A model generated the notes under the pieces. That model searched no databases. It was not told the DNA's origin and saw only the letters and a list, made by a program, of their open reading frames with translations. The translations under genes and the position numbers were made by a program. A stretch of 64,000 nucleotides of DNA from an uncultured Hymenobacter sp. (GTDB lineage: Bacteria; Bacteroidota; Bacteroidia; Cytophagales; Hymenobacteraceae). This document shows positions 41,979 to 50,935 of this stretch, piece by piece. Location of the stretch: positions 30,126 through 94,125 of the forward strand of contig CAJYVK010000020.1 of the NCBI GenBank assembly GCA_913778455.1. Direction: 5' to 3'. Numbering within the stretch: position 1 is the stretch's first letter; each line of letters begins with the position of its first letter.

Positions 41979-43541
41979 ATGAAAAAATATCTTCTTTTTC
42001 TCGGTCTGCTAGGGGCGGCGGCCACGCTGCCCGCGTGCCAGAAATTTCTCGACGTCAACGATAACCCCAATAACCCCATCGTTTCGACGCCCAACTTCCT
42101 GCTGCCCGGCATCATCTCCAATGGCCTGCAAACGCAGATGTTTACGGCCCTGCGCACGCCCTACTTTACGCAGTACGTAGTGAGCCGCGCCGCCAACGTG
42201 GGCCTCGACCAGTTCCGACTCACCAATGCGCAGAGCACCAATACGTTCAACTACTCCTACTTTCAATCGGGCGGCAACATCCCGAAGATGATAGCCGCGG
42301 CCCAGGCCGAGGGTTCGGTCTACTACGTGGGGGCGGGCAAGATTATGCAGGCCGTACTGCTGGCCCACGCTACCGACATGCTGGGCGATATTCCCTACAC
42401 CGAGGCATATCAAGGCGGCGACAACTACACGCCCAAGTACGACTCGCAGCAATCCATCTACGCCGCCATCAACCAGCTCTGCGACGAGGGGGCCGTGGAG
42501 ATGGCCAAGCCCAGCAGCGCCAACTTCCGGCCGCTCTACAGCACCAGCCCCAGCGAGAGCGGCGACATTCTGTATAAAGGCGACCAAACCAAGTGGCTGC
42601 GGTTGGCCTACGCCCTCAAGGCCCGCCAGGCCCAGCATCTCACCAAAAAAGCCAGCTACGACCCCAACGCCGTGCTGGCCCTCGTCGATAAAGCCTTCAC
42701 CTCCAGCGCCGACGACGCGCAAATCAATTACCAAACGGCGGTGGCCCCGCTGGCCAACACCACCAGCATCTTCGGCCCCACCCGCTCCAACTTCGGCGGG
42801 GCGACGTTTTCGACCAACGTCATTAAGTACTTGAACGGGACGACCTTTTCCGGCGTAATCGACCCGCGCTTCGGCATTATTACGCCCACTACCAGCACGG
42901 GGGCCAACCCCGGGGCGGGCACCACTACCACCGCCAATCTCACGCCCGGCTCCACGCTCACCGATTTCTACGGCGGGTGGTACGCTCGTGAGCTGGGGTA
43001 CTTCGAGTTGATCACCTACCACGAAGTCAAGTTTATCGAGGCGGAGGCGGCCTTCCGGGCCGGCGACCGCACCCGCGCCTTGCGGGCGCTGCGCGACGGC
43101 ATCCGGGCGCACATGACCAAGGTGGGTCAGGGCGGGAGCAACGCCCTGCCGGCCGTCACCTTCCCCACCATTTCCTCAACCCAGATCAATACTTACCTCG
43201 CCTCGGCCGCCGTGCCCCAGGACGAAGCCTCGCTCACGCTGCCCAGCATCATGCAGCAGAAGTACCTCGCCATGTTCCTTAACCCCGACTCGTGGTCGGA
43301 TTTGCGCCGCCTCGACTACAGCACCGACATCTACGTCAACCTCGTGTACCCCGTGGGGAGCCAGCCCAACCCCAGCGCCGTGGCCCAGTCCGACCCCAAG
43401 CTGCGCTGGCCCCGCCGCATGCTACCAGGGGCTACCGAGCTGCTCTACAATCCTAATGCCGTGACCAAGCTCTTCAGCGACGCTGGGGCTACGACCAACG
43501 ACGACTACGTGCTCAAGCCCCTGTGGTTTGACCAGAAATAA
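41979..43541 (+). CDS. SusD/RagB-type nutrient-binding lipoprotein (SusD-like_2)
   Basis: Surface lipoprotein of 520 residues: MKKYLLFLGLLGAAATLPAC puts the lipidated Cys at 20. The mature start CQKFLDVNDNPNNPIVSTPN, and the helices around ARAANVGLDQFRL and AHATDMLGDIPYTEAYQGG, are typical of the SusD-like_2 branch that often handles peptides or unknown ligands rather than starch. The C-terminus has the usual YLAMFLNPDSWSDLRRL block. It forms a lid on the SusC barrel encoded just upstream. A longer ORF from 41688 overlaps susC and is rejected. Confidence 0.93.
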   Translation: MKKYLLFLGLLGAAATLPACQKFLDVNDNPNNPIVSTPNFLLPGIISNGLQTQMFTALRTPYFTQYVVSRAANVGLDQFRLTNAQSTNTFNYSYFQSGGNIPKMIAAAQAEGSVYYVGAGKIMQAVLLAHATDMLGDIPYTEAYQGGDNYTPKYDSQQSIYAAINQLCDEGAVEMAKPSSANFRPLYSTSPSESGDILYKGDQTKWLRLAYALKARQAQHLTKKASYDPNAVLALVDKAFTSSADDAQINYQTAVAPLANTTSIFGPTRSNFGGATFSTNVIKYLNGTTFSGVIDPRFGIITPTTSTGANPGAGTTTTANLTPGSTLTDFYGGWYARELGYFELITYHEVKFIEAEAAFRAGDRTRALRALRDGIRAHMTKVGQGGSNALPAVTFPTISSTQINTYLASAAVPQDEASLTLPSIMQQKYLAMFLNPDSWSDLRRLDYSTDIYVNLVYPVGSQPNPSAVAQSDPKLRWPRRMLPGATELLYNPNAVTKLFSDAGATTNDDYVLKPLWFDQK

Positions 43542-43568
43542 GGCGCTCACTTTTGCTATTAATTGACT

Positions 43569-44831
43569 ATGAAGCCTTTTTATAAAGTTGCGGCCCCGCT
43601 AGTGGCCGGGCTGGCCCTGCTGGCCGGCTGCAAAAAAGAGCTGGACGACTACTATACTCCCGTCGCCACCGCTGGCTACTTTGTGGTGGGCCTGCCCAAT
43701 GCAACGCTCAGCACCACCGCTACCAACACCTTCGCAGCCAAGTACGCGCCCGGCGAAACCATCCCCATCATCGCCGGCTACAACCAGCCCGACAACCCGA
43801 CGACCATCACGGTTTTTCAAGCTACCAAAACCGACTCGGCCCAGGTGGGTAGCTACCCGGTCAGCGGCACGTTCTTGCAGTCCGCGCAGCTGACTACCCA
43901 GACCGTCCCCTACAAAGTGCCGACTACCTACCCCATTGGTACGTCGGTGCGCGTGGACCTCACGCTCACCTTCCCCGATGGTGGCCAGCGGCTGCGCCGC
44001 TTCACCTACCAAGTAGCCAACGCGCCCACGCTAATCTTCGGTACGCCCGCCGTTACGTACCGCAACGGCCTCGGGGCCAATGGCCAGGCCGAGGGCGACC
44101 TCATCGGCTACGCTCTGACTATCAACGCGGGCGGTATCTCGACCTCCACTACGCCCGTGGCCAACCTGTATAAGAGCGTGGATAGCCTCGTGTATTACGC
44201 CCGGATTGGTGGTACGGGCGCGTTGCTGCGGCAGGGCGTCCTCCGCTCGCCCACGGCCGGCGTCGAAAACAAGCGCACTATCGACCTGCGTGTGCCCACC
44301 GGCGCGGCGGCGGGCGGCGGGGTGAGCTTCGTCTTTACCGCGTACGCGCAGTTTGTCGCCACCAGCCTAAGCACGCCGCTGCTGTCCGTCGTGGCCTCCA
44401 CGCCCTTCAAAACTACCCGTCAGGGCCGGGTGGCCTTCGGCGGGGGAGTCAGCACCGATTCGCTGGCCTTCAACCTGAGCACGGGCCTCAACGAGCCTGC
44501 TGCCAACCCGGCTACGGGTAAAGACTTGCAGGTGAGCGGCCTGGCCAGCACCGGCACCCTCACGCTGGGCGCGGGTAATACCACCCGCTACTACAAGCTC
44601 ACCGCCGCCCAGCTGTCGGCCAATCCCTACGCCACGGCCAGCGCCAACGCTATCGGCAACCTGCTTTACCAGAACACGACGACCGCCGACCTCGGCGCGC
44701 CCGCCGTGGGCGACGTGTACGCCGTGCGCCTGCGGGGCACCACCGAAGTCATGCTGCTGCGGGTGCTCGCCCTGCGTGCCAGCACCAACGGCGGCGTGGG
44801 CCGGCTGCGCTTTGAGTACCGCTCGCTATAA
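43569..44831 (+). CDS. Lipoprotein of a SusCD locus, unknown function
   Basis: Lipoprotein of 420 residues: LALLAGC gives Cys21, followed by KKELDDYY. The rest is beta-rich and Thr/Gly/Ala-rich, probably several immunoglobulin-like domains (about 30-155, 160-285 and 290-420). It starts 27 bp after susD and ends at a strong terminator, so it is the third gene of the susCD unit. By position it may be a SusE-like surface binding protein. No catalytic motif is visible, and no glycosidase or peptidase is encoded in the same unit, so the ligand cannot be named. Confidence 0.78.
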   Translation: MKPFYKVAAPLVAGLALLAGCKKELDDYYTPVATAGYFVVGLPNATLSTTATNTFAAKYAPGETIPIIAGYNQPDNPTTITVFQATKTDSAQVGSYPVSGTFLQSAQLTTQTVPYKVPTTYPIGTSVRVDLTLTFPDGGQRLRRFTYQVANAPTLIFGTPAVTYRNGLGANGQAEGDLIGYALTINAGGISTSTTPVANLYKSVDSLVYYARIGGTGALLRQGVLRSPTAGVENKRTIDLRVPTGAAAGGGVSFVFTAYAQFVATSLSTPLLSVVASTPFKTTRQGRVAFGGGVSTDSLAFNLSTGLNEPAANPATGKDLQVSGLASTGTLTLGAGNTTRYYKLTAAQLSANPYATASANAIGNLLYQNTTTADLGAPAVGDVYAVRLRGTTEVMLLRVLALRASTNGGVGRLRFEYRSL

Positions 44832-44865
44832 GTCAGCCACTTTTTTCAGAGTTTTTTCACAAATA

Positions 44866-44898
44866 AAGCCCCGTTGGCCCCGGCCGACGGGGCTTTTG
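44866..44898 (+). terminator. Intrinsic terminator ending the susCD unit
   Basis: AAAGCCCCGT (44866-44875) pairs with ACGGGGCTTT (44888-44897), with an additional internal TGGCC/GGCCG pairing, followed by T. It separates the inserted susCD block from the atpI-like gene. Confidence 0.88.
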
Positions 44899-44944
44899 CG
44901 CACTTCTGTGCCGACCTTTGCGGCCCGGTTTCGACCTGCTGCCC

Positions 44945-45358
44945 ATGAACGCCCGATTTCTTACTCAGTTTGCGGCCTTTGCGCTGTTCTGTTTGGCCGT
45001 GCTTTTCGGCCTGCGGGCGGCCTTCGGCACGGCGGTGGTCCACCCGCTGGCACCCTACGTGGTGGGGGCGCTGCTGGGGCTGACGCTGCTGGCCTATTGG
45101 CTCACGGCGACGGTCACCCGTAGCTCGCCCAACCACTTTCTAGTGGCCTATTTCGGTGGGGTAGGGGCGCGGTTGCTGATTGGCGTTGGTATTATTCTCG
45201 TCTACTTTTTTGCCGGTAATATCCACGACAGCCACGGCTTGCTCACGTTCCTCGGAGCCTTCTTCATAGGGTACTTTCTGTGCGCTGGTTTTGAAATATG
45301 GGCTATTTTTAGTAACTTGCGCCCGTTTTCAGCGAAGCAAGTCCCAAAAGAAGAATAA
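44945..45358 (+). CDS. AtpI-like membrane protein preceding atpB
   Basis: Inner-membrane protein of 137 residues with four hydrophobic segments (about 8-28, 38-57, 72-94 and 100-122) and a short polar tail. Position (35 bp before atpB) and topology fit the AtpI-like small protein that starts many Bacteroidota atp operons. Sequence similarity to classical AtpI is weak, so the name is positional. The ATG at 44945 is used, and an earlier in-frame GTG would overlap the terminator region. Confidence 0.72.
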   Translation: MNARFLTQFAAFALFCLAVLFGLRAAFGTAVVHPLAPYVVGALLGLTLLAYWLTATVTRSSPNHFLVAYFGGVGARLLIGVGIILVYFFAGNIHDSHGLLTFLGAFFIGYFLCAGFEIWAIFSNLRPFSAKQVPKEE

Positions 45359-45392
45359 TTTACCCCCGGACTTGGGTTTTAATCACTATTGA

Positions 45393-46478
45393 ATGAAGCG
45401 CTTACTTACCCTCTTGCTTTGCCTGTGCACGTTCGTCGGCTTCGGGGCCGAACCCACTGAATCGGGCGAAAAAGGGGAGTCCTTCAACCCCGGCGAAGTT
45501 ATTTTGCATCACGTGGCCGACTCCCACGAGTGGCACTGGTTTAGCACGGACAACGGACACTTCGTAACGTACCTGCCCATCATCGCTTATCAGCCGGGCA
45601 AAGGACTATCCGTATTCTCCTCCGAAGAGGTAGCCGAGGGCAAAACTCACGGCAACCTGAAGCTCGAAGAAGAGAAGCTCGTTACCACCGATGGCAGCAA
45701 AGTCTACGATTTCTCCATTACCAAGAACGTAGCGGCCCTCGCCATGAGCAGCCTGCTGCTGGTGATCATTTTCAGCTCGGTTGCTAAATCGTACCGTCGC
45801 CGCAGTGGCCAGGCGCCCTCGGGCCTGCAAAACGCCCTGGAGCCGTTCGTGGTGTTTATCCGCGACGAAGTGGGTAAGAAGAGCATCGGCCCCAAGTACG
45901 AGCGCTACATGCCGTACCTGCTCACCGTATTCTTCTTCATCTGGTTTAACAACCTGCTGGGCCTTACGCCCGGCGCGGCCAACCTCACCGGCAACATCGC
46001 CGTGACGATGGCCATGGCCCTGCTCACGCTCATCATCACCCTGTTCAGCGCCAACAAGAACTACTGGGGTCACATCTTCGCGCCTCCCGGGGTGCCGTGG
46101 CCGCTCTACGTGATCATGGTGCCGGTTGAGCTGGTGGGCGTGATTGTAAAGCCCTTCTCGCTGATGATTCGTTTGTTTGCCAACATCACGGCCGGCCACA
46201 TCATCATCCTGAGCTTCATCAGCCTCATCTTCATCTTCCGCTCGTCGGCTACGGGCTTCCTCTCGGTACCCTTCGGCTTGTTCATCAGCATGCTGGAGCT
46301 GTTGGTGTCGATTCTGCAAGCCTACATCTTCACCCTGCTGACGGCCATGTACATCGGCAGCGCCGTGGAAGAGCATCACCACGACGAGGCGCACCACGAA
46401 GACTTCGGCACCGCCGAGGAGCGTGCCGGTGGTACCAACCTGGCTCACCTGGGCCGCCCCGACGTAGCCGCTCACTAA
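45393..46478 (+). CDS. atpB: F1Fo ATP synthase subunit a
   Basis: Membrane subunit of 361 residues forming the proton half-channels. The essential arginine lies in VKPFSLMIRLFANITAGH. Further conserved parts are FIWFNNLLGLTPGAANLTGN and ELLVSILQAYIFTLLTAMYI. Like other Bacteroidota subunits a it has a cleavable-looking N-terminus (MKRLLTLLLCLCTFVGFGA) and a periplasmic N-terminal extension of about 100 residues, and the C-terminal tail is His/Glu-rich (EEHHHDEAHHED). atpE follows 77 bp later. Confidence 0.95.
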   Translation: MKRLLTLLLCLCTFVGFGAEPTESGEKGESFNPGEVILHHVADSHEWHWFSTDNGHFVTYLPIIAYQPGKGLSVFSSEEVAEGKTHGNLKLEEEKLVTTDGSKVYDFSITKNVAALAMSSLLLVIIFSSVAKSYRRRSGQAPSGLQNALEPFVVFIRDEVGKKSIGPKYERYMPYLLTVFFFIWFNNLLGLTPGAANLTGNIAVTMAMALLTLIITLFSANKNYWGHIFAPPGVPWPLYVIMVPVELVGVIVKPFSLMIRLFANITAGHIIILSFISLIFIFRSSATGFLSVPFGLFISMLELLVSILQAYIFTLLTAMYIGSAVEEHHHDEAHHEDFGTAEERAGGTNLAHLGRPDVAAH

Positions 46479-46555
46479 GCTAACCTCGCCACCGCATTGG
46501 CGGCCGGGTCTTTATTTCCCCAAGTTTTTTCCCTACACACATTTTTCTTTTTACC

Positions 46556-46816
46556 ATGCTTCTTTCGTTGTTGCTGCAAGTTGTTAATTCGGTTGGTCTG
46601 GCTGTAATGGGTGCCGGCATCGGCGCTGGTCTGGCTATCCTGGGCGCTGGCCTGGGCATTGGCCGCATCGGCGGTAGCGCTATGGAAGCCATCGGCCGTC
46701 AGCCGGAGGCTTCGGGCAAAATCCAGACTGCTATGCTGATCGTAGCGGCTCTGCTGGAAGGTGCTACGCTGTTTGCCGTCGTAGTCTGCCTGCTCATCGC
46801 CCTGCGTTTGCAGTAA
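46556..46816 (+). CDS. atpE: F1Fo ATP synthase subunit c
   Basis: Hairpin proteolipid of 86 residues that forms the rotor ring. Helix 1 is glycine-rich (GAGIGAGLAILGAGLGIG), the polar loop is GRQPEAS, and helix 2 carries the ion-binding Glu68 (AALLEGATLFAVVV). No sodium-binding signature is evident, so it is probably proton-coupled. A hairpin with a T-run lies just downstream, before atpF, which could raise the relative yield of subunit c. Confidence 0.96.
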   Translation: MLLSLLLQVVNSVGLAVMGAGIGAGLAILGAGLGIGRIGGSAMEAIGRQPEASGKIQTAMLIVAALLEGATLFAVVVCLLIALRLQ

Positions 46817-46828
46817 TCGCGTCGGTTT

Positions 46829-46878
46829 AAGCCCGGCCGGCTGGCTTCCCCTCCGGGAGGCCAGTCGCGCCGGGTTTT
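46829..46878 (+). terminator. Hairpin between atpE and atpF, possible attenuator
   Basis: AAGCCCGGC (46829-46837) pairs with GCCGGGTTT (46869-46877, one G-T pair). The interior CTGGC..CTCC..GGCCAG forms an inner stem, and a T-tract follows. It lies inside the operon, in the 194-bp gap between atpE and atpF. It looks like a partial terminator. Confidence 0.55.
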
Positions 46879-47010
46879 CGTTCGGCTAGGGCCTGGTTTT
46901 TCGCTGGCTCGCCCAGCCGGCCGGGTACCTGGGCAACTAAGCTGCCGCCGCCGGATGTTTATCGGTGCCGCCTTGTCGCGGCGCTGCCACCCCGATAATT
47001 GCCGTCCTCT

Positions 47011-47505
47011 ATGAATCTTATCACCCCCGAATTTGGTTTGCTCTTCTGGCAAACCCTGATTTTCCTCCTCCTGTTTCTGCTGCTGGCCAAGTTTGCCTGG
47101 AAGCCGATTCTGGGCTCGCTCAAGGAGCGGGAAGAAAGCATCGACAGCGCGCTGAAGATGGCCCAGCAGGCGAAGGAAGAGATGCAAAGCCTGAAAGCCG
47201 GCAACGAGAAGCTTCTGGCCGAAGCCCGCAAGGAGCGCGACCAGATGCTGAAGGAAGGCCAGGCAATGGCAGCTCAGTTTGTGGAGCAAGCCAAAACTAC
47301 GGCTACCGAAGAAGCTAATCGCATTACGCAGCAAGCCCGCGAAGCCATTCAGCAGGAGAAAAGCCAGGCGCTGGCCGAGGTGCGCAACACTGCCGCCCAG
47401 CTGAGCGTGGACATCGCCGAGCGCCTGCTCCGCCGCGAACTGGCCGACCCCGCCGCCCAGCAAAAGCTGGTAGACGACTACCTGAAAGACGTAAAATTGA
47501 ATTAA
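47011..47505 (+). CDS. atpF: F1Fo ATP synthase subunit b
   Basis: Peripheral-stalk subunit of 164 residues: an N-terminal membrane helix (TPEFGLLFWQTLIFLLLFLL) followed by a long, charged, Ala/Glu/Gln-rich helix (about 35-155) suited to a right-handed coiled coil. The ATG at 47011 (MNLITPEFG) is preferred over a TTG four codons upstream. It is separated from atpE by a hairpin-containing gap and from atpH by an inverted repeat array. Confidence 0.95.
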   Translation: MNLITPEFGLLFWQTLIFLLLFLLLAKFAWKPILGSLKEREESIDSALKMAQQAKEEMQSLKAGNEKLLAEARKERDQMLKEGQAMAAQFVEQAKTTATEEANRITQQAREAIQQEKSQALAEVRNTAAQLSVDIAERLLRRELADPAAQQKLVDDYLKDVKLN

Positions 47506-47587
47506 GCTGTTAGCTATTAGCTGCTAGCCATTAGCGCCCCTGTCGGGGTAGAGAAGGCTAGCAGCTAATAGCTAAAAGCTAACAGCT
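47505..47587. repeat. Inverted heptad-repeat array between atpF and atpH
   Basis: The left arm (47505-47534) is built of 7-nt units of the form GCTrTTA (GCTGTTA, GCTATTA, GCTGCTA, GCCATTA). The right arm (47556-47587) is the complementary series (GCTAGCA, GCTAATA, GCTAAAA, GCTAACA). The centre contains a CCCCTGTCGGGG hairpin. It begins at the atpF stop and ends 10 bp before the atpH ATG. Confidence 0.8.
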
Positions 47588-47597
47588 AAACTCAACA

Positions 47598-48161
47598 ATG
47601 GCCGACCAACGAGTAGCCGCCCGCTACGCCAAGTCTTTGCTGGACTTGGCGCAGGAAATGGGCACCCTGGCAACCATTAAGCAGGACATGGACCTGCTGG
47701 CCAACACCATGGCTGGCAGCCGCGACCTGCGCCTGCTGCTGCGCAACCCGATTGTGAAGCACGACAAGAAGCTCAGCATTCTCAACGCCGTGTTTCAAGG
47801 CAAGGTGTCGGAAACGATGCTGCGCTTTTTCCAGATCCTGACCAGCAAAAACCGCGAGTCGGCTCTGGAGCACATCGGGACCGAATTTCTAGCCCAGTAC
47901 AATGCCTTGATGGGCGTGCAGGTAGCCGAGGTTACGTCGGCCACGCCGCTGACGCCCGCCACCCGCGCCGAAATTGAGCAGCTGGTGAAGCAGCAAACCG
48001 GCCTCAAGGAAGTGTCGCTCACCGAAAAGGTAGACCCTTCGCTGATTGGCGGCTTTATCCTGCGCGTGGGCGACCAGCAGATTGACGATTCGGTTCGGGG
48101 TGGCCTGCGCCGCCTGCGCTCCTCCCTGACCGATAATTCTTACCAACCTAGTCTAAACTAA
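47598..48161 (+). CDS. atpH: F1Fo ATP synthase subunit delta
   Basis: Subunit of 187 residues that joins the peripheral stalk to the top of F1. It shows the family start [20 protein letters not shown], a six-helix N-terminal domain (about 1-105) and the C-terminal signature ([35 protein letters not shown], here spread over about 133-170). It precedes atpA by 7 bp, consistent with coupled translation. Confidence 0.95.
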   Translation: MADQRVAARYAKSLLDLAQEMGTLATIKQDMDLLANTMAGSRDLRLLLRNPIVKHDKKLSILNAVFQGKVSETMLRFFQILTSKNRESALEHIGTEFLAQYNALMGVQVAEVTSATPLTPATRAEIEQLVKQQTGLKEVSLTEKVDPSLIGGFILRVGDQQIDDSVRGGLRRLRSSLTDNSYQPSLN

Positions 48162-48168
48162 TACTATC

Positions 48169-49752
48169 ATGGCAGAAGTACGCCCGGACGAAGTATCCGC
48201 TATCCTGCGGCAGCAGCTGTCCAACTTTAAATCGGCCGCTGAGCTGGAAGAAGTCGGCACCGTGCTCCAGGTGGGCGACGGCGTGGCTCGCATCTACGGC
48301 CTGTCGCACGCCCAGTCGGGCGAGCTGATCGAGTTTGAAAACGGCCTGCAAGGGCTGGTGCTAAACCTGGAAGAAGACAACGTAGGTGCCGTACTGCTCG
48401 GCGACTACTCCGAAATTCGGGAAGGTGCCACCGTGCGCCGCACCAACAAAATCGCTGCTATCCAGGTAGGCGAGGGCATCGTGGGCCGCGTGGTAAACAC
48501 GCTGGGCCAGCCCATCGACGGCCGCGGCCCCATCCAGGGCCAGACCTACGAGATGCCCCTGGAGCGTAAGGCTCCCGGCGTAATCTTCCGCCAGCCCGTT
48601 ACCGAGCCGCTGCAAACTGGCATCAAGGCTATCGACGCCATGATTCCGATTGGCCGGGGCCAGCGCGAGCTGATCATCGGTGACCGCCAGACCGGCAAGT
48701 CGACCGTGGCCCTCGACGCCATCCTCAACCAGCGCGAGTTCTACGAGCGCGGCGAGCCCGTATTCTGCATCTACGTAGCCGTGGGCCAGAAGGCCTCGAC
48801 GGTAGCCCAGGTAGTAAATGCCCTGACCAAGGGTGGCGCAATGGACTATACCGTGGTTGTAGCGGCTTCGGCCTCGGACCCCGCCCCGATGCAGTTCTAC
48901 GCTCCCTTCACGGGTGCCGCCATCGGCGAATACTTCCGCGATACGGGCCGTCCGGCCCTCGTGGTGTACGACGACTTGTCGAAGCAGGCCGTGGCTTACC
49001 GCGAGGTGTCGCTGCTGCTGCGTCGCCCCCCGGGCCGCGAGGCTTACCCCGGCGACGTATTCTACCTGCACAGCCGCCTGCTGGAGCGCGCCGCTAAAAT
49101 CAACGCTTCGGACGAGATCGCGCGCAACATGAACGACCTGCCCGAAAGCCTGAAGCCCCTGGTGAAAGGCGGCGGCTCGCTGACGGCTCTGCCGCTCATC
49201 GAAACGCAGGCTGGCGACGTATCGGCGTACATCCCGACCAACGTAATTTCGATTACCGACGGCCAGATCTTCCTCGAAACCAACCTCTTCAACTCCGGCG
49301 TGCGCCCTGCAATCAACGTAGGTATCTCGGTAAGCCGCGTGGGTGGCAACGCCCAGATAAAGTCGATGAAGAAGGTATCGGGTACGCTGAAGCTCGACCA
49401 AGCCCAGTTCCGCGAGCTGGAAGCCTTCGCCAAGTTCGGCTCGGACCTCGACGCCTCGACCAAGCTCACCATCGAGCGCGGCCGTCGCAACCTGGAAATC
49501 CTGAAGCAGCCCCAGTTCTCGCCCGTAAAGGTCGAAGACCAGGTGGCCATCATCTACGCCGCGACCAACGGCCTGCTCGACACTGTACCGGTTAACCGCG
49601 TACGGGAGTTTGAGGCCGAGTTCCGCCAGGTGATGAACGCCCGCAACCCCGACGTGCTCAAGGCTTTGAAGGCCGGCAAGCTCGACGACTCGGTAACGGG
49701 TGCTATCCGCCAGACGGCCAAGGATGTAGCTGCTGGCTACGCCGCTAAGTAA
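48169..49752 (+). CDS. atpA: F1Fo ATP synthase subunit alpha
   Basis: Non-catalytic nucleotide-binding subunit of 527 residues. The Walker A motif [13 protein letters not shown] (near 172) and the Walker B region [20 protein letters not shown] are present, as is the alpha signature [14 protein letters not shown] near 380. It begins [16 protein letters not shown], the standard regulatory N-terminus. Length and motifs are normal. The beta and epsilon genes (atpD, atpC) are not in the window. In Bacteroidota they usually form a separate locus. Confidence 0.97.
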   Translation: MAEVRPDEVSAILRQQLSNFKSAAELEEVGTVLQVGDGVARIYGLSHAQSGELIEFENGLQGLVLNLEEDNVGAVLLGDYSEIREGATVRRTNKIAAIQVGEGIVGRVVNTLGQPIDGRGPIQGQTYEMPLERKAPGVIFRQPVTEPLQTGIKAIDAMIPIGRGQRELIIGDRQTGKSTVALDAILNQREFYERGEPVFCIYVAVGQKASTVAQVVNALTKGGAMDYTVVVAASASDPAPMQFYAPFTGAAIGEYFRDTGRPALVVYDDLSKQAVAYREVSLLLRRPPGREAYPGDVFYLHSRLLERAAKINASDEIARNMNDLPESLKPLVKGGGSLTALPLIETQAGDVSAYIPTNVISITDGQIFLETNLFNSGVRPAINVGISVSRVGGNAQIKSMKKVSGTLKLDQAQFRELEAFAKFGSDLDASTKLTIERGRRNLEILKQPQFSPVKVEDQVAIIYAATNGLLDTVPVNRVREFEAEFRQVMNARNPDVLKALKAGKLDDSVTGAIRQTAKDVAAGYAAK

Positions 49753-49759
49753 TTAATAG

Positions 49760-49848
49760 ATTATGAGTTATGAATTATGAATTGGCAAGCGGTTGCCTCC
49801 CCCGAGGCTAGCGTGTAATTCATAATTCATAATTCAAAACTCATAATT
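49760..49848. repeat. Inverted heptad-repeat array between atpA and atpG
   Basis: The left arm (49760-49783) has units TTATGAG, TTATGAA, TTATGAA. The right arm (49817-49848) has AATTCAT, AATTCAT, AATTCAA, AACTCAT. The arms are complementary and separated by a 33-nt GC-rich unrelated centre. It fills the gap between atpA and atpG almost completely. Unit sequence differs from the atpF/atpH array, but the 7-nt period and layout are the same. Confidence 0.82.
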
Positions 49849-49855
49849 GAAGTAA

Positions 49856-50758
49856 ATGGCAAGCTTAAAAGAAGTTCGCTCGCGTATCCAATCGGTTTCG
49901 AGCACGCAACAGATTACCAAAGCCATGAAAATGGTGGCGGCGGCTAAGCTGCGCCGGGCTCAGGACAACATTACCCGGATGCGCCCCTACGCGCAACGCC
50001 TCACCAGCATCCTGGCCAACCTGACGCGCACGACCACCGACGAGGTGGTGAGCGAGTACGGGCAGGTACGCGAAGTGCGCCGGGTGCTCATCATCGCCAT
50101 TACCTCCGACCGGGGGCTGGCCGGTGCCTTCAACGCCAACGTATTCAAGGGGGTGAACGCGCTGATTGCCCAGCGCTACGCCAACCTGCCGCAAAGTGCC
50201 ATCTCGGTGATGGCCATCGGGAAGAAGGCGCACGACTACTATGGTCGCCGCAGCTTCCAGCGGGTGGGCGACTACACGCACGTATTCGGCAAGCTTTCGT
50301 TTGACACGGTGCGCGTGGCGGCAGAAGAGGCCATGCGTGGCTTTACCGAGGAGCGCTACGACCAGGTGGTGATGGTGTACAACGAGTTCAAAAACGTGGC
50401 TACCCAGGTAATTCAGGCCGAGCAGCTGTTGCCGCTCGCGCCCACCGAAGTGCCCGCCGGTACGCCCAGCGCCACCGCGCCCGACAACAGCATCGACTAC
50501 ATCTTCGAGCCCAGCAAGGAAGAGATTATTCAGACCCTCATCCCGCAAAGCCTCAAGATTCAGCTCTACAAGGCGGTGCTGGAAAGCAACGCCTCGGAGC
50601 ACGGGGCCCGCATGACGGCAATGGACAAAGCCACCGACAACGCCGGTGAGCTGTTGAAGTCGCTCAAGCTGACGTACAACCGGACGCGCCAGGCGGCCAT
50701 CACGACCGAGATTCTCGAAATCGTAGGTGGGGCCGAAGCGCTGGCGGCTGGCCAGTAA
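49856..50758 (+). CDS. atpG: F1Fo ATP synthase subunit gamma
   Basis: Central-shaft subunit of 300 residues. The N-terminal helix MASLKEVRSRIQSVSSTQQI followed by TKAMKMVAAAKLRRAQ, the ITSDRGLAGAFNANV core, and the C-terminal helix ASEHGARMTAMDKATDNAGE with NRTRQAAITTEILEIVGGAEA are all present. It is the last gene of the atp operon here and is followed by a strong terminator. Confidence 0.96.
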   Translation: MASLKEVRSRIQSVSSTQQITKAMKMVAAAKLRRAQDNITRMRPYAQRLTSILANLTRTTTDEVVSEYGQVREVRRVLIIAITSDRGLAGAFNANVFKGVNALIAQRYANLPQSAISVMAIGKKAHDYYGRRSFQRVGDYTHVFGKLSFDTVRVAAEEAMRGFTEERYDQVVMVYNEFKNVATQVIQAEQLLPLAPTEVPAGTPSATAPDNSIDYIFEPSKEEIIQTLIPQSLKIQLYKAVLESNASEHGARMTAMDKATDNAGELLKSLKLTYNRTRQAAITTEILEIVGGAEALAAGQ

Positions 50759-50779
50759 ACGATACTCCCAAACAACGCG

Positions 50780-50817
50780 AAAGCGCCGGTGCCCTAGCGG
50801 CACCGGCGCTTTTTTTA
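50780..50817 (+). terminator. Intrinsic terminator of the atp operon
   Basis: A 14-bp perfect stem (AAAGCGCCGGTGCC, 50780-50793, with GGCACCGGCGCTTT, 50799-50812), a 5-nt loop and a T7 tract, 21 bp after the atpG stop. Confidence 0.95.
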
Positions 50818-50890
50818 TTAGTGACCTGGTAAGGGGTAATTATTGGGCCGCTCAACGATGAAACAAGGCTAATTAATGAGCTGTTAATAG

Positions 50891-50898
50891 TATTTTTG
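50891..50898 (+). promoter_or_regulatory. Candidate -7 element (TATTTTTG) for the TPR histidine kinase
   Basis: TATTTTTG matches TAnnTTTG, in an AT-rich stretch 37 nt before the proposed TTG start at 50936. The -33 box is not clear. Confidence 0.42.
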
Positions 50899-50935
50899 AG
50901 TAGGTGGCGCTACGCAGGCTGCCTGCACCCGCACG

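Noticed and set aside
44195-44410. Small antisense frame inside the susCD-linked lipoprotein gene
   Set aside because: No motif, and fully inside a gene with a good lipobox and continuous domain pattern.
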